This document shows, in pieces, positions 36,186-44,611 of a DNA stretch of 60,167 bases. Both the position numbers and the translations under genes were made by a program. Source of the stretch: Chryseobacterium polytrichastri (GTDB lineage Bacteria; Bacteroidota; Bacteroidia; Flavobacteriales; Weeksellaceae); the NCBI RefSeq assembly GCF_900142445.1, contig NZ_FRAV01000031.1, forward strand, positions 1 to 60,167. The letters are read 5' to 3'. Within the stretch, counting starts at the first letter, position 1, and each line of letters starts with the position of its first letter. The notes beneath the pieces are model-generated. The model made no database searches and had not been told where the DNA came from. It saw only the letters and a program-made list of their open reading frames with translations.

Positions 36186-36794
36186 CTATTTAATGAGTTT
36201 CATTTTTTCAGCAATCTTTTTCCCATTCTCATCTGAATTTTCAAGATTCGAAATAATATTTTCAAAGTCTGCTTCTTTTCTGTTTTGAGAAAGTTTTTGC
36301 TTAATAAATATTTCAGTAGGAATGATTTTCATGCCAAAAGCTCCTTTCATTTCCTTTTCTACAAACGCTCTTCCCATCTTATCTACAAACATGGGACACT
36401 TCTGGAAGGTTTCATATTTTGAGGTTAACTTTTCAAGGTGGCTGTAAAGCTCTTCTTGATTCATTAGTTCTACTTTTCCGTAGATCTGAACTGCTTCATA
36501 ATTCCATGTTGAAACATTAATATGATCATACCAACTGCTGGAAATATAGGTGTGAGCTCCAAGGAAATCACACAGAACTTCATCTCCATTTTTTAAGGTT
36601 TTAGCTTGTGGATTAGCTCTGGAAATATGAGACTCAATATAGATGTTTTCAGGATCATCTTCATTAAGCATCATCATTGCATGCGTTGCTCTGATTTTAT
36701 CTAGTGAAGAAATAAGTAGAGCAAAAGAATTTTCCTTGATGATCTCTTTCATCAATTCATAATCCTCACTTCTGTATAATTTAGGGATAAACAT
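36186..36794 (-). CDS. PaiB-type FMN-binding protein
   Basis: The 202-residue protein fits the FMN-binding negative transcriptional regulator family (PaiB). It begins MFIPKLYRSEDYELMKEII, and has FALLISSLDKIRATHAMMML and a GAHTYISSSWY motif near 80-90, all typical of the split-barrel fold. In Bacillus PaiB affects sporulation and protease genes, but in Bacteroidota the role is untested and may be enzymatic instead of regulatory. It lies between the MBL gene and ruvB as an independent unit. Confidence 0.85.
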   Translation of the reverse strand: MFIPKLYRSEDYELMKEIIKENSFALLISSLDKIRATHAMMMLNEDDPENIYIESHISRANPQAKTLKNGDEVLCDFLGAHTYISSSWYDHINVSTWNYEAVQIYGKVELMNQEELYSHLEKLTSKYETFQKCPMFVDKMGRAFVEKEMKGAFGMKIIPTEIFIKQKLSQNRKEADFENIISNLENSDENGKKIAEKMKLIK

Positions 36795-36914
36795 AAATTT
36801 TCTTGTACTTTATTTTAATCACAAAATTTATAAACGCCTAAGTTTTTAGCAAATGAAATTTTGAAAATATGAATTTCACATGAGAAGAAAATCAAAGATT
36901 TTTCAAGCTTATGT

Positions 36915-36985
36915 GTTATTTTATTCGTTTCACTTTTAACTTAAAACTTATGTGTTACAATCTTTTGTGTCTTTTGCGGTTAAAA
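36915..36985 (-). repeat. AT-rich dispersed-repeat-like spacer near ruvB
   Basis: The 200-nt gap upstream of the PaiB gene contains CTTATGTGTTA twice (about 36909 and 36949) and ends TTTTGTGTCTTTTGCGGTTA. This phrase resembles a short intergenic sequence I associate with many Chryseobacterium-like genomes. A related phrase (TTTGTGCTATTCGTGAAAAA) is at 4400-4419. I see no gene here. Confidence 0.3.
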
Positions 36986-36994
36986 AACTTAAAT

Positions 36995-38017
36995 CTAGAA
37001 TAATTCTCCTGGATTTCTAGGAATGGCAATGTTTAAATGTTTGTATGCTTTATCAGTAACTTCCCTTCCTCTTGGCGTACGAATGATAAACCCTTCTTGA
37101 ATCAAGAACGGTTCATACACTTCTTCCAATGTTTCAGGATTTTCCGCAATAGATGTAGCCAAGGCTGAAATTCCGACAGGCTTTCCCTTGAAATTTTCAA
37201 TCATGACACGCATAATTTTATTATCCATTTCATCTAATCCAAATTCGTCTACATTTAAAGAGTTTAAGGCGTATTTTGTAATATTAATTTCAATTTCACC
37301 ATTTCCTTTTATTTCTGCAAAATCACGAACTCTTCTCAGTAAAGCATTAGCAATTCTGGGGGTTCCGCGACTTCTTCTTGCAATTTCAAGAGCAGCATCT
37401 TCATAAATCTTTACGCCTAAAACTCTTGAACTTCGGATAATGATCATTGATAAAAGTTCAATAGAATAATATTCCAATCTGCTTTGAATACCGAATCTTG
37501 CCAACATTGGTTTCGTCAGCATACCACTTCGGGTTGTTGCGCCTACTAATGTAAATGGATTTAGGCCAATTTGGACACTTCTCGCATTAGGTCCGCTTTC
37601 TAGCATAATGTCAATCTTATAATCCTCCATAGCAGAATATAAATATTCTTCTACAATGGGAGATAGACGATGAATCTCATCAATAAAAAGGACATCATTT
37701 TCTTCAAGGTTAGTTAATAAACCGGCTAAACTTCCAGGTTTATCCAACACAGGACCTGAAGTTATTTTGCAGTTTACGCCCAATTCATTGGCGATAATGT
37801 TGGCTAAAGTAGTTTTACCCAAACCTGGAGGGCCGTGTAATAGAACATGATCAAGAGCTCCGCCACGTTTTTTTGCAGCAGTAACAAAAACTTCAAGATT
37901 TTCCAACGTTTTTCTCTGTCCGGCAAAATCGTTAAAGCTCTGGGGACGAATTTGTTCTTCCTGTATAAGCTCTTCGTGGGAGTAGTTTTCTTTATCTGGA
38001 TGTAAAAAATCTGGCAT
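36995..38017 (-). CDS. ruvB: Holliday junction branch migration ATPase RuvB
   Basis: The 340-residue AAA+ motor drives branch migration together with RuvA. Walker A is GPPGLGKTTLANIIA near residue 65, Walker B is VLFIDEIHRL near 115, sensor 1 is GATTRSGML near 160, and the arginine finger region and winged-helix end (FIIRTPRGREVTDKAY) are complete. ruvA and ruvC are not adjacent. A -7 box lies at 38037-38044. It is divergent from hutI. Confidence 0.97.
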   Translation of the reverse strand: MPDFLHPDKENYSHEELIQEEQIRPQSFNDFAGQRKTLENLEVFVTAAKKRGGALDHVLLHGPPGLGKTTLANIIANELGVNCKITSGPVLDKPGSLAGLLTNLEENDVLFIDEIHRLSPIVEEYLYSAMEDYKIDIMLESGPNARSVQIGLNPFTLVGATTRSGMLTKPMLARFGIQSRLEYYSIELLSMIIIRSSRVLGVKIYEDAALEIARRSRGTPRIANALLRRVRDFAEIKGNGEIEINITKYALNSLNVDEFGLDEMDNKIMRVMIENFKGKPVGISALATSIAENPETLEEVYEPFLIQEGFIIRTPRGREVTDKAYKHLNIAIPRNPGELF

Positions 38018-38036
38018 TAATTCATTTCATTTACTT

Positions 38037-38044
38037 CAAAGATA
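38037..38044 (-). promoter_or_regulatory. Probable -7 box for ruvB
   Basis: TATCTTTG on the minus strand, 20 nt before the ruvB ATG; no -33 TTG at normal spacing. Confidence 0.45.
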
Positions 38045-38111
38045 GGGAATTTAGACTTAGGTTGAGGTAAAGCTTAAAGTAAAAAATGAAGCGTAAAAGA
38101 TATTTTTTGAG

Positions 38112-38119
38112 TATTTTTG
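38112..38119 (+). promoter_or_regulatory. Probable -7 box for hutI
   Basis: TATTTTTG, 36 nt before the hutI ATG; no clear -33 TTG. Confidence 0.4.
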
Positions 38120-38154
38120 GTTGAAAATTTTAAACCCATTTTTAGGATAAGCAA

Positions 38155-39378
38155 ATGAAATTAATAGGACCATTCAAACAAGTTGTAACACTTGCAAATC
38201 TTCCTTTAAGAGGAAAGTTGTCAGACGAACAAATAGAGATTATCGTAGATGGTGGAATTTTAATTGACAACAATAAAATTCAAAAAGTTGGAAATTTTGA
38301 AGAATTAAAAGCAGAAAATCAATATATAGAGATCGAAAAAATAGAAGGTGAACAAATTGTTCTTCCTGCTTTTGTAGATTCTCACACACATATTTGTTTT
38401 GGCGGAAATCGTGCCAATGATTTCGCAATGAGAAATGCAGGCAAAACCTATTTGGAAATTGCTGAAAGTGGTGGCGGAATCTGGAGCTCTGTTCAGCATA
38501 CAAGAAATGCTTCTGAGGAAGAATTACTAAAAACCTTACTAGAAAGAATTGATTTCTTGATTTCTCTTGGAATTACTACAATTGAAGTAAAAAGCGGATA
38601 CGGACTGGATGTAGAAAATGAAGTGAAAATGCTTCGAATGATTAAAAAAGCACAAGCACAAACGAAAGCTACTTTGGTTCCGACTTGCCTTTCAGCACAT
38701 TTAAAGCCTCGAGATTTTGAAGGAAGTAACCAAGAATACCTAAATTATATCATCACTGAAATTTTACCAAAAGTAAAAGAAGAAGATTTAGCCAAGCGAG
38801 TAGATATCTTCATTGAAAAATCTGCTTTCCAACCTGAGGAAAGTAAAGCCTTTTTACTTGAAACTAAAAAGCTAGGTTTTGATATTACGGTTCATGCAGA
38901 TCAATTTACGCCTGGAAGTTCAAGAATTGCGGTAGAAGTTGGGGCAAAATCTGCAGATCATTTGGAAGCTACGATTGATGAGGATATTGAGTTTTTAGCA
39001 CAATCGGATACGGTTGCTACAGCGCTGCCGGGTGCTAGTTTAGGATTGGGAGAAAAATTTACACCTGCGAGAAAATTATTGGATGCAGGAGCAATATTAG
39101 CTATTGCTAGTGATTGGAATCCTGGTTCTGCTCCGATGGGAAATTTAATTACCCAAGCCTCTATCTTAGCCACTTTTGAAAAACTGACTACAGCTGAGGT
39201 TTTAGCGGGAATGACTTTCCGCTCGGCATTCGCACTTGGTTTGGACGACAGAGGAAAATTAGAAAATGGATTGAAAGCCGACTTTGTTACTTTTAAAACG
39301 AGTAATTTCCAGAATGTTTTATACAATCAAGGGAGCTTAAAGGCTGAGCATATTTATATTGACGGAGTTATAGTCTAA
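38155..39378 (+). CDS. hutI: Imidazolonepropionase
   Basis: The 407-residue amidohydrolase opens the imidazolone ring in the third step of histidine degradation. The metal ligands are in FVDSHTHICFGG (His77 and His79), and the family motifs GGGIWSSVQHTRNASEEEL near 103, ITVHADQFTPGS near 245 and ASDWNPGSAPMGNL near 321 are present. hutH and hutU are not in the window. It leads a group with hutG (70-nt gap) and an aldehyde dehydrogenase gene. Confidence 0.95.
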   Translation: MKLIGPFKQVVTLANLPLRGKLSDEQIEIIVDGGILIDNNKIQKVGNFEELKAENQYIEIEKIEGEQIVLPAFVDSHTHICFGGNRANDFAMRNAGKTYLEIAESGGGIWSSVQHTRNASEEELLKTLLERIDFLISLGITTIEVKSGYGLDVENEVKMLRMIKKAQAQTKATLVPTCLSAHLKPRDFEGSNQEYLNYIITEILPKVKEEDLAKRVDIFIEKSAFQPEESKAFLLETKKLGFDITVHADQFTPGSSRIAVEVGAKSADHLEATIDEDIEFLAQSDTVATALPGASLGLGEKFTPARKLLDAGAILAIASDWNPGSAPMGNLITQASILATFEKLTTAEVLAGMTFRSAFALGLDDRGKLENGLKADFVTFKTSNFQNVLYNQGSLKAEHIYIDGVIV

Positions 39379-39386
39379 CCGTATAC

Positions 39387-39411
39387 TTTGTCATGCTGAA
39401 AGCATCTAAAC
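39387..39411. repeat. REP-like hairpin repeat, copy 2
   Basis: TTTGTCATGCTGAAAGCATC plus TAAAC between hutI and hutG, with stem ATGCT/AGCAT. It matches copy 1 (4304-4328) at 19 of 25 positions with compensated stem changes. Confidence 0.5.
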
Positions 39412-39448
39412 ACACACATGATAAAAAACGTGTAAAATTATCAAAAAA

Positions 39449-40369
39449 ATGAATAATATTTGGCAAGGTAGATTTGACGGAGAAGAAGCTCTTTTCCACA
39501 GAGTTTTTCAGAGAGTAAAAGAAGAAAATAATTACGATACTATTTCAACTAATGATTTCGTTTTGCACGGGTTTGCTGTGGAAGAGGGGGTGAGAAGAAA
39601 TAAAGGAAGATTAGGTGCGAAAGATGCTCCAGATATTATCAGAAAAAATATGTCTAATTTTCCTGTAATTCTTCCTGATTTTACATTGCTTGATTTTGGA
39701 AATGTTACTTGTGAGGATGGGGATTTAGAGGATACTCAAAACACACTTGCTAAGAATATTTCAAAAGTTCTTTTGAAAGGGGGGAAATCACTTGTTTTTG
39801 GTGGTGGGCATGAAGTAACATACGCCCATTATTTAGGAGTGAAAACTGCTTATCCAGAACAAAAGATAGGAATCATTAATATCGATGCTCACTTTGATAA
39901 CAGGCAACCTGAAAATGGAGTAGGAGCGAGCTCTGGAACCGGATTTTGGCAGATTGCTCAGGAAGGGGAAATCAATTCTTTACACATCGGAATTCAGAGA
40001 AATTCTAATACGCTTAAATTATTTGACACTGCTCATCAATACGGGATGAAATACATTCTGGCAGATGAATTGTTTTTTGAAAACCTTTCGTCTATTTATC
40101 AAAGAATCGATGAATTGCTAAACGAGGTAGATTTTGCCTATCTCACTATTTGTATGGACGTTTTTAATGCTTCTATTGCGCCGGGTGTTTCGGCAGCTGC
40201 CTATAACGGAATTTTTGCTGACGCTACATTTATGCATTTTTACAGACATATTTTAAAGAATCCTAAATTGATTGCGTTGGATGTGGCAGAAGTTAATCCA
40301 AGCTATGATATTCAGGATAGAACGGCAAGATTAGCCTCTTGCTTGATGAATGAATGGTTTATGGTATAA
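39449..40369 (+). CDS. hutG: Formimidoylglutamase
   Basis: The 306-residue ureohydrolase-family enzyme splits N-formimidoyl-glutamate to glutamate and formamide, completing histidine degradation. The binuclear manganese ligands are visible as GGGHEVTYAHY (His121), INIDAHFDNRQ (Asp146, His148, Asp150) and ICMDVFNASIAPGVSA in the C-terminal half. Context next to hutI supports hutG over agmatinase or arginase. A REP-like hairpin separates it from hutI. Confidence 0.92.
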   Translation: MNNIWQGRFDGEEALFHRVFQRVKEENNYDTISTNDFVLHGFAVEEGVRRNKGRLGAKDAPDIIRKNMSNFPVILPDFTLLDFGNVTCEDGDLEDTQNTLAKNISKVLLKGGKSLVFGGGHEVTYAHYLGVKTAYPEQKIGIINIDAHFDNRQPENGVGASSGTGFWQIAQEGEINSLHIGIQRNSNTLKLFDTAHQYGMKYILADELFFENLSSIYQRIDELLNEVDFAYLTICMDVFNASIAPGVSAAAYNGIFADATFMHFYRHILKNPKLIALDVAEVNPSYDIQDRTARLASCLMNEWFMV

Positions 40370-40442
40370 CAAAACTTATTTATTCAATAGAAAAAATCAT
40401 TATTTTATTTAATATAAAGGAACAAATTTTGTTGCTTTCATC

Positions 40443-40463
40443 ATGCTTTTAAAAGAAAAGCAT
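40443..40463 (+). other. Stem-loop between hutG and the ALDH gene
   Basis: ATGCTTTT/AAAAGCAT, 8 bp with a 5-nt loop, followed only by TTATAAATT. It could be a weak terminator or a processing site; no strong T run. Confidence 0.35.
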
Positions 40464-40503
40464 TTATAAATTCATTATTTGAATTTAAATTGAGAATTAC
40501 GTT

Positions 40504-41796
40504 ATGGAACAATTAATTGAAAACAAGCTTATTAAAGCTGACTTGGCTTTTTCGAGTTGGAAAAAAATGTCGTTTGAGGAAAGACAAGTATTAATCAGAA
40601 AAGCTGCTGAAATTTTAAAGAATAATTCTGAAAAATTTGGTACAATCATTACCACAGAAATGAACAAACCCATTTCGCAATCTATTGCTGAGGTGGAGAA
40701 ATGTGCGTTAATGATGAATTATTATGCTGATGCAGAAAATATTTTAAAAGCAGAAAAAATTGATTCTGAATTTACGTATTCTGAAGTTCATTATGTTCCA
40801 AAAGGAGTTATTTTAGGAGTAATGCCTTGGAATTTTCCTTTTTGGCAGGTATTGAGATTTGCTGTTCCTGCAATGTTGGCGGGAAATACGGTTGTTCTGA
40901 AACATGCCTCAATTTGTTTTGGAAGTGGTAATGCAATTGAAGAAGTATTATTAGAAGCTGGTTTTCCAGAAGGTGTTTTCCAAAATCTGGAAGTTGGACA
41001 TACAGAAGTAAAAGGAATTCTTGAGCATGAAATTGTAAAAGGAGTAAGCCTTACGGGTAGTGGAAAAGCTGGAGGAGAAGTGGCTTCAATAGCAGGTTTA
41101 AATATCAAAAAATCATTACTTGAATTAGGAGGAAGTGATGCTTTTATTATTTTTGATGATGCAGATTTGGATGAAGCTGTAAAATCAGGTGTAAAATCAA
41201 GGCTGCAAAATTGTGGACAAACTTGTACTGCTGCAAAAAGATTTATTATTGATGAAAAAATAGAAGATGCATTTCTTCCAAAATTTATCGAAGAATATAA
41301 AAAATACATTCCTGCAGATCCGATGGATAAGGAAACCTTAATTGGTGGAATGGCAAGACCTGATTTAGCAGATGATCTGGAAAATCAATTTACAAGAGCG
41401 TTAGAAAATGGTGCCGAAATTATTATTCCATTGGAAAGAATTTCTGACACTGAATTCAATCCTGGGTTAATAAGAGTACAAGAAGGAAATCCTATTCTTC
41501 AGGAAGAACTATTCGGGCCATTAGGAATGATAATGATCGCTAAAACGGATGATGAAGCTTTACAGATGGCAAATGATATTCCTTTCGGGCTTTCTAATTC
41601 AGTTTGGACAAATAATAAAGAGCGTCAACTATTCTTCATTGAAAACTTAGAATCAGGAACGGTAAATATCAACAGAATGACAAGTTCTGACCCACGTTTT
41701 CCTTTTGGTGGTACAAAGTCTTCAGGATATGGAACTGAACTTTCTTTGCATGCTTTAAAGGAGTTTGTGACCGCTAAAACAATTGTAGGGAATTAA
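40504..41796 (+). CDS. NAD(P)-dependent succinate-semialdehyde dehydrogenase-like ALDH
   Basis: The 430-residue aldehyde dehydrogenase resembles the E. coli Sad/YneI branch. MPWNFPFWQVLRFAVPA near residue 103, the general base Glu207 (LLELGGSD), the nucleophile Cys241 (NCGQTCTAAKRF) and the C-terminal FGGTKSSGYGTELS are all intact. Compared with Sad it starts about 25-30 residues late, missing the N-terminal INPATGE-type strand; an in-frame stop just upstream of the ATG excludes an extension. The substrate is inferred from the family. It follows hutG in the same direction after 134 nt. Confidence 0.85.
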   Translation: MEQLIENKLIKADLAFSSWKKMSFEERQVLIRKAAEILKNNSEKFGTIITTEMNKPISQSIAEVEKCALMMNYYADAENILKAEKIDSEFTYSEVHYVPKGVILGVMPWNFPFWQVLRFAVPAMLAGNTVVLKHASICFGSGNAIEEVLLEAGFPEGVFQNLEVGHTEVKGILEHEIVKGVSLTGSGKAGGEVASIAGLNIKKSLLELGGSDAFIIFDDADLDEAVKSGVKSRLQNCGQTCTAAKRFIIDEKIEDAFLPKFIEEYKKYIPADPMDKETLIGGMARPDLADDLENQFTRALENGAEIIIPLERISDTEFNPGLIRVQEGNPILQEELFGPLGMIMIAKTDDEALQMANDIPFGLSNSVWTNNKERQLFFIENLESGTVNINRMTSSDPRFPFGGTKSSGYGTELSLHALKEFVTAKTIVGN

Positions 41797-41926
41797 TGTT
41801 GTGTAAAAATTGATTAATAATAATGTTTTCCATGGTTTATAATAAGAACTACTGTGATTTCAAGGATTTTTTTATACAAAGAAAATATTTACTGTTTTCT
41901 TATAAAAATGTTTTATTCACACAATT

Positions 41927-41956
41927 TTGATTAAGTATTTTTTTTATATAGTTTTG
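41927..41956 (+). promoter_or_regulatory. Promoter for the 41983 lipoprotein gene (TTG-N19-TAGTTTTG)
   Basis: TTG at 41927-41929 and TAGTTTTG at 41949-41956, 19 bp apart; ATG 27 nt past the -7 box. Confidence 0.65.
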
Positions 41957-41982
41957 AAATTCTAAATAAAAAAATTATAACC

Positions 41983-42777
41983 ATGAAGAAGTTTGCTGTT
42001 TTATCGGCGTTAATTATCTCATTATTTGCTTGGAATGCATGTAGTGATAATAATGAAAATTTATCTCAAAATGAAGAGGTGAAAGTTGAAACATTTAAAA
42101 ATTCTAAAGATTTATTTAAATTTTCGACTATTCATAGTCAGTTACTTAGAGAAGCTGATAAAAAAATGAAATCTAAGGCAGATTTTATATCTTTAAGTAA
42201 AACATCTAATTCTGTTGACACCCTTGAAATAGTTCATTTTTATGAAAAAGAAGCGTTCAATTATTTTTCGAACAATCCCATTAAATTCAATGGAGAAACA
42301 ATTACTATAGATAATTGGGTTTCTGTTGATGATAAAGTTAAAATGAATATTGTAAGAGACTTTGATAGTAAAGATCCGATATATATATCAACTGATGTGA
42401 AAAATTATTATAACGAAATTAAAAATATTATTGATAAGTCTGATGAACCATCTGATGTAACAGTTGCCTTAGAAGGAATGTTTACTAAATTAGAAAGAGA
42501 AAAATTTTCGAATCAAGATAAGCTAGCGATACAACTTATGATTGGGGTTGCTAATGATTCTTTTGAATATTGGTATAATTATGCACAAATTAATCCAGAT
42601 CCAAAATCAAAAAGTTTCTGGACTAGGGGTAACATTTATGCTGATGTTGTTGCGGGTGCTCAATCAGCCTTATGGGGTGGGGCTGTAGCTGGTCCTCCAG
42701 GGGCTATTATGGTTGGTATTAGCGGTGCATTTATTGGTTCTGGAGTTAAGCAAGCTTTAAGTAATGTTTTGAATTAG
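41983..42777 (+). CDS. Lipoprotein with C-terminal glycine-zipper-like helix
   Basis: I do not recognise this 264-residue protein as a named family. It has a lipoprotein signal with Cys20 (FAWNACSDNNEN). A soluble helical domain (about residues 30-215) follows, and then a Gly/Ala-rich hydrophobic tail (about 222-260, with SALWGGAVAGPPGAIMVG and GAFIGSGVKQAL) that looks able to insert into a membrane. The tail resembles glycine-zipper segments of pore-forming or bacteriocin-like proteins, but such segments also occur in ordinary envelope proteins. It has its own full promoter and is 8 nt before the next gene. Confidence 0.65.
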   Translation: MKKFAVLSALIISLFAWNACSDNNENLSQNEEVKVETFKNSKDLFKFSTIHSQLLREADKKMKSKADFISLSKTSNSVDTLEIVHFYEKEAFNYFSNNPIKFNGETITIDNWVSVDDKVKMNIVRDFDSKDPIYISTDVKNYYNEIKNIIDKSDEPSDVTVALEGMFTKLEREKFSNQDKLAIQLMIGVANDSFEYWYNYAQINPDPKSKSFWTRGNIYADVVAGAQSALWGGAVAGPPGAIMVGISGAFIGSGVKQALSNVLN

Positions 42778-42785
42778 ACTTATAT

Positions 42786-43106
42786 ATGAGTGAAAAAAAA
42801 ATTACGATTATTAGAAAGCCCTATATGCCCGATTATTATAGAAATTACCGTATCTATTGCAATCGGAAACGTATAGGAGATATTGAGCTTGATTCGGAAT
42901 TTAGTTTTCAAATAAATGAAGATTCAGAAATCTGCTTAAAAATTGATTGGTGTCGAAGTAATATAATTAAAATTGACAATTCCTTCAGTGATGATATAAA
43001 AATAGAAGTGTTTCCAGCAGCAAGAGGATGGAGAATGTTATTTTATTTTTATTATATGAGTCTTGGATGGAAAAATTATTTGACATTAAAAGTACTCAAA
43101 TCATAA
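42786..43106 (+). CDS. Small PEGA-like protein of unknown function
   Basis: The 106-residue product has no signal peptide. Residues 18-65 follow a pattern YRIYCNRKRIGDIELDSEF, then CLKIDWCRSN, which resembles the small PEGA-like beta domains in which a strand, a turn and a KIDWC-type strand alternate. A hydrophobic aromatic stretch (MLFYFYYMSLGW) near the end may be a membrane helix. It starts 8 nt after the lipoprotein gene and shares its transcript. A partner or protective role for the lipoprotein is conceivable but unsupported beyond position. Confidence 0.6.
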   Translation: MSEKKITIIRKPYMPDYYRNYRIYCNRKRIGDIELDSEFSFQINEDSEICLKIDWCRSNIIKIDNSFSDDIKIEVFPAARGWRMLFYFYYMSLGWKNYLTLKVLKS

Positions 43107-43114
43107 ATATATAA

Positions 43115-43153
43115 AAACAAAAAACTCTCGAGAATATCGAGAGTTTTTTGTTT
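43115..43153. terminator. Bidirectional terminator between 42786-43106 and pyk
   Basis: A 17-bp stem AAACAAAAAACTCTCGA/TCGAGAGTTTTTTGTTT with a 5-nt loop; T runs on both strands. It ends two converging transcription units. Confidence 0.92.
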
Positions 43154-43165
43154 ATGTGATTGAGA

Positions 43166-44611
43166 TTAAACCGTAGTCAATCTTAATGTATTCGTTTTAC
43201 CACCTTCATAAGATGGAGTAGCGTTGATGTTGATTACGAAATCTCCAGTTTCAATATAACCGTGATTATGCGTCAACATGTTTACTTGGATAATTGTTTC
43301 ATCCGTAGGCTTTTTCATATCATAGTAATAAGCACGAACTCCCCAAAGTAGGTTCAACATCGTGATTACTCTTTTATTTCCACTGTAAACAATAATATGA
43401 GAATTGGGTCTGTGTGCAGAAAGTTGGAAAGCTGTATATCCAGAATGCGTTAAAGTAACAATCGCTGAAACGTTTGTTGTTTTTGCAATTCTAACCGCTG
43501 CAAGACATACTCTGTTTGTGATGAATCTCTCATCAATACAGTTATAGTCTTTCTCCATTGGCTCATTCTTGTGTTGATAGAAGCTAGTCTTCTCAATATT
43601 CAATACAATCTTAGCCATATTTTCAACAACCTGAATAGGATATCTACCTACAGAAGTTTCTCCTGAAAGCATTACCGCATCAGCACCGTCCAATACAGAG
43701 TTGGCAACATCGTTTACCTCTGCTCTTGTTGGGGTTAAGCTATTGATCATCGTCTCCATCATTTGAGTTGCGATAATAACCGGCTTAGAATAGAATCTTG
43801 CTTTTTCAACCAAGTTTTTCTGAATCGCAGGAACTTCTTCCATTGGAACTTCTACTCCTAGATCTCCACGAGCAACCATCAAACCGTCACATTCTAATAG
43901 AATTTCGTCGATGTTTTTAACACCTTCTGGTTTTTCAATTTTAGCAATAATTGGTGTTTTAAATTTCCCGTTTGGATGCTTCTTGATAAGCTCTTTCAAG
44001 TCAATAATATCCTGAGCATGACGAACGAATGATAAAGCAATCCAATCAACCTCCATGTCTAGCATGAAATTAGCATCCTGAATATCTTTTTCCGTTAGTG
44101 CAGGAAGAGAAACATTTGTATTAGGTAGGTTAACTCCTTTTTTAGAACTTAAAGGTCCCCCTTGAATTGTCTTTGCTTTTACTGTATCTATTTTGTTGGT
44201 TTCAATAACCTCCAACATTAGTTTTCCGTCATCAATAAGGATTTTTTCACCAACATTTACGTCCTGAGGAAATTGTTGGTAAGTCATATAAACCTTAGTA
44301 GAATCTCCTTCCATCTTTTCATTGGTGAAAGTTAGAATATCTCCAGGATTAAGATAAGATCCCTCTTTTACAACGCCTACTCTTAACTTAGGACCTTGTA
44401 AGTCTCCTAAGATACTTACAGAATATCCATGTTCTTTATTTAGTTCTCTAATACTATCAATATTAGTACGAACCAAGTCGTAATCTGCGTGAGAAAAATT
44501 TATTCTAAAAACGTCAACGCCTGCTCTCATAAGTCCTAACATTACTTCTTTTGATGATGAAGCCGGTCCAAGCGTTGCGATAATTTTTGTCTTCTTTAAA
44601 TGCTTATTCAT
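43166..44611 (-). CDS. pyk: Pyruvate kinase
   Basis: The 481-residue glycolytic enzyme makes pyruvate and ATP from PEP. The N-terminal TKIIATLGPASSS, the catalytic Lys in IIAKIEKPEGV near 222, the metal-binding GDLGVEVP near 250 and the signature IIATQMMETMI plus TPTRAEVNDVANSVLDGAD are all present. The C-terminal regulatory domain is complete. Its start overlaps the preceding gene's end by 8 nt. It is the last gene of the acpP-fabF-rnc operon and is followed by the terminator at 43115-43153. Confidence 0.96.
   Translation of the reverse strand: MNKHLKKTKIIATLGPASSSKEVMLGLMRAGVDVFRINFSHADYDLVRTNIDSIRELNKEHGYSVSILGDLQGPKLRVGVVKEGSYLNPGDILTFTNEKMEGDSTKVYMTYQQFPQDVNVGEKILIDDGKLMLEVIETNKIDTVKAKTIQGGPLSSKKGVNLPNTNVSLPALTEKDIQDANFMLDMEVDWIALSFVRHAQDIIDLKELIKKHPNGKFKTPIIAKIEKPEGVKNIDEILLECDGLMVARGDLGVEVPMEEVPAIQKNLVEKARFYSKPVIIATQMMETMINSLTPTRAEVNDVANSVLDGADAVMLSGETSVGRYPIQVVENMAKIVLNIEKTSFYQHKNEPMEKDYNCIDERFITNRVCLAAVRIAKTTNVSAIVTLTHSGYTAFQLSAHRPNSHIIVYSGNKRVITMLNLLWGVRAYYYDMKKPTDETIIQVNMLTHNHGYIETGDFVININATPSYEGGKTNTLRLTTV

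Noticed and set aside
36795..36994. Possible riboswitch upstream of the PaiB gene
   Set aside because: The gap shows only short AT-rich repeats, and no conserved aptamer core or terminator-antiterminator pair.
38958..39326. 122-codon minus-strand frame inside hutI
   Set aside because: Fully antisense to a clear imidazolonepropionase; long open antisense frames are expected with this codon usage.
40791..41309. 172-codon minus-strand frame inside the aldehyde dehydrogenase gene
   Set aside because: Antisense to conserved catalytic sequence; no independent evidence.
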